Assembly: GCA_937902605.1 (NCBI GenBank)
Contig: CALFNC010000017.1
Location: forward strand, 1 to 5,736
DNA: 5,736 bases
Origin: an uncultured Acidobacteriota bacterium
GTDB lineage: Bacteria; Acidobacteriota; Thermoanaerobaculia; UBA5066
Reading direction: 5' to 3'
The position numbers and the translations under genes are program-made. This document shows, piece by piece, positions 4,907-5,736 of the stretch. A model generated the notes under the pieces. That model ran no database searches. It worked only from the letters and a program-made list of their open reading frames with translations, and was not told the origin of the DNA. How positions within the stretch are numbered: the stretch's first letter is position 1; the number at the start of each line of letters is the position of its first letter.

Positions 4907-5736
4907 TCAGGCGGGCGCGAAGGCCTCTGAGAGGGCCTCTTTGTGCGCCTTCACGGTGGCGGCGACCTGGGCCGGGCCGTGCGCCGTGGAGACGAACATC
5001 GCCTCGAACTGGGCCGGGGCGATGAAGACGCCCCTCTTCCTGAGGCCGTGGAAATACGTACGGAAGCGGGCCGGGTCCGACTTCTTCGCGTCGTCGAAGT
5101 TCTCGACAGGCCCCGGGTTGAAGAACATGGTCGAGATCGATCCGATTCGGACGAACGACAGTTTCTCCGAGACACCCAATTCCGTCGCAACTTTCTTCAT
5201 CCCCGCCTCGAGGGAAGCCGCTGTCTTCTCGAGCTGCTGGTAGACCTTCGGGACCAGCGAGTCGAGCATCACCTTCCCGGCCTCCATCGCGAGCGGATTC
5301 CCGGAGAGGGTTCCGGCCTGGTAGACCGGACCGTCGGGCGCGACCTTCCCCATCAGGGCCTCCGTCCCGCCGTACGCCCCCACCGGCAGCCCGCCGCCGA
5401 GGATCTTGCCGAGGCACGTAAGGTCGGGCCGGACGCCGTAGATCTCCTGGGCCCCTCCCTTCGCGAGCCGGAAGCCGGAGATCACTTCGTCGAACAGGAG
5501 GACCGCCCCTTCTCGATCCGCGATCGCCCGCAGCCCTTCCAGGAAGCCGGGCTTCGGCAGGACGACCCCCATGTTCGCCGCGACCGGCTCGACGACGAGC
5601 ACGGCGATCCGCTTCGGGTGGGCCGCGAACTGAGCCTCGACCGAGGCCAGGTCGTTGTACCGCGCCGTCAGCGTGAGGGAGGCGAGCGCCTCCGGGACGC
5701 CTGGCGACCCGGGGATTCCAAGAGTGGCGACCCCCG
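4907..5736 (-). CDS. hemL: Glutamate-1-semialdehyde 2,1-aminomutase, C-terminal part
   Basis: This gene runs off the right edge; 275 of the usual ~425-430 residues are visible, and the start is not seen. The fragment opens with GVATLGIPGSPGVPEALASL, which aligns with the middle of HemL. Next come EPVAANMGVV, the PLP-site FDEVISGFR (Asp contacts the pyridine nitrogen), and LGKILGGGLPVGAYGG, whose Lys (codon 5405-5407) is the Schiff-base lysine. YQAGTLSGNPLAM is the HemL signature that separates it from other class III aminotransferases. HemL is a cytoplasmic PLP enzyme that converts glutamate-1-semialdehyde to 5-aminolevulinate in the C5 tetrapyrrole pathway, the route to heme. Presence of HemL means this organism makes aminolevulinate from glutamate. 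All visible catalytic residues are intact. It is convergent with the beta-helix gene. Confidence 0.95.
   Translation of the reverse strand, partial: GVATLGIPGSPGVPEALASLTLTARYNDLASVEAQFAAHPKRIAVLVVEPVAANMGVVLPKPGFLEGLRAIADREGAVLLFDEVISGFRLAKGGAQEIYGVRPDLTCLGKILGGGLPVGAYGGTEALMGKVAPDGPVYQAGTLSGNPLAMEAGKVMLDSLVPKVYQQLEKTAASLEAGMKKVATELGVSEKLSFVRIGSISTMFFNPGPVENFDDAKKSDPARFRTYFHGLRKRGVFIAPAQFEAMFVSTAHGPAQVAATVKAHKEALSEAFAPA

Noticed and set aside
4827..5243. 138-codon plus-strand open frame opposite hemL
   Set aside because: It is antisense to the conserved C-terminus of HemL and shows no motif or ribosome site.

Overview
This GC-rich window (roughly 65% G+C by eye, strong G/C at third codon positions) looks like chromosomal DNA from a free-living bacterium with multiheme-cytochrome metabolism. 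The combination of an HAO-like multiheme cytochrome, a PEGA-domain envelope protein and a GSAM-type heme pathway would suit Acidobacteriota or a similar deep-branching, high-GC Gram-negative lineage. That placement is inference; there is no rRNA or other marker gene here. No mobile element, tRNA, rRNA or CRISPR array was seen.

Layout, left to right: (1) 3-359 (+), the C-terminal end of a multiheme c-type cytochrome, probably of the hydroxylamine oxidoreductase (HAO) family, cut by the left edge. (2) 360-568, a convergent intergenic gap with a possible terminator hairpin and a 12-bp direct repeat. (3) 569-1270 (-), a Crp/Fnr-family regulator that lacks both the cAMP-contact Arg-Ser pair and an N-terminal Fe-S cysteine cluster, most like DNR/NO-type regulators. 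(4) 1271-1583, a 313-bp divergent control region. (5) 1584-2603 (+), an SDR-type L-threonine 3-dehydrogenase. (6) 2614-3306 (+), an exported Ser/Gly/His-rich protein ending in a PEGA domain, 10 nt downstream and probably co-transcribed. (7) 3303-4223 (-), a metallo-beta-lactamase-fold hydrolase whose stop codon interlocks with that of gene 6 in a shared CTAG. (8) 4274-4879 (+), a left-handed beta-helix acyltransferase-like protein with a hydrophobic N-terminus. (9) 4907-5736 (-), the C-terminal two thirds of glutamate-1-semialdehyde aminomutase (HemL), cut by the right edge.

The genes mostly alternate in strand (+ - + + - + -), so only the threonine dehydrogenase/PEGA pair looks like an operon. 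A thin functional thread links the HAO-like cytochrome (nitrogen-oxide chemistry), a DNR-like regulator (NO or redox response) and HemL (heme supply), but these are separate transcription units and the link is inference. I found no convincing previously undescribed system. The points most worth checking are the ligand and DNA specificity of the regulator, the three-fold Ser-His repeat of the PEGA protein, the CTAG-interlocked stops, and a strong hairpin inside the 3' end of the beta-helix gene.
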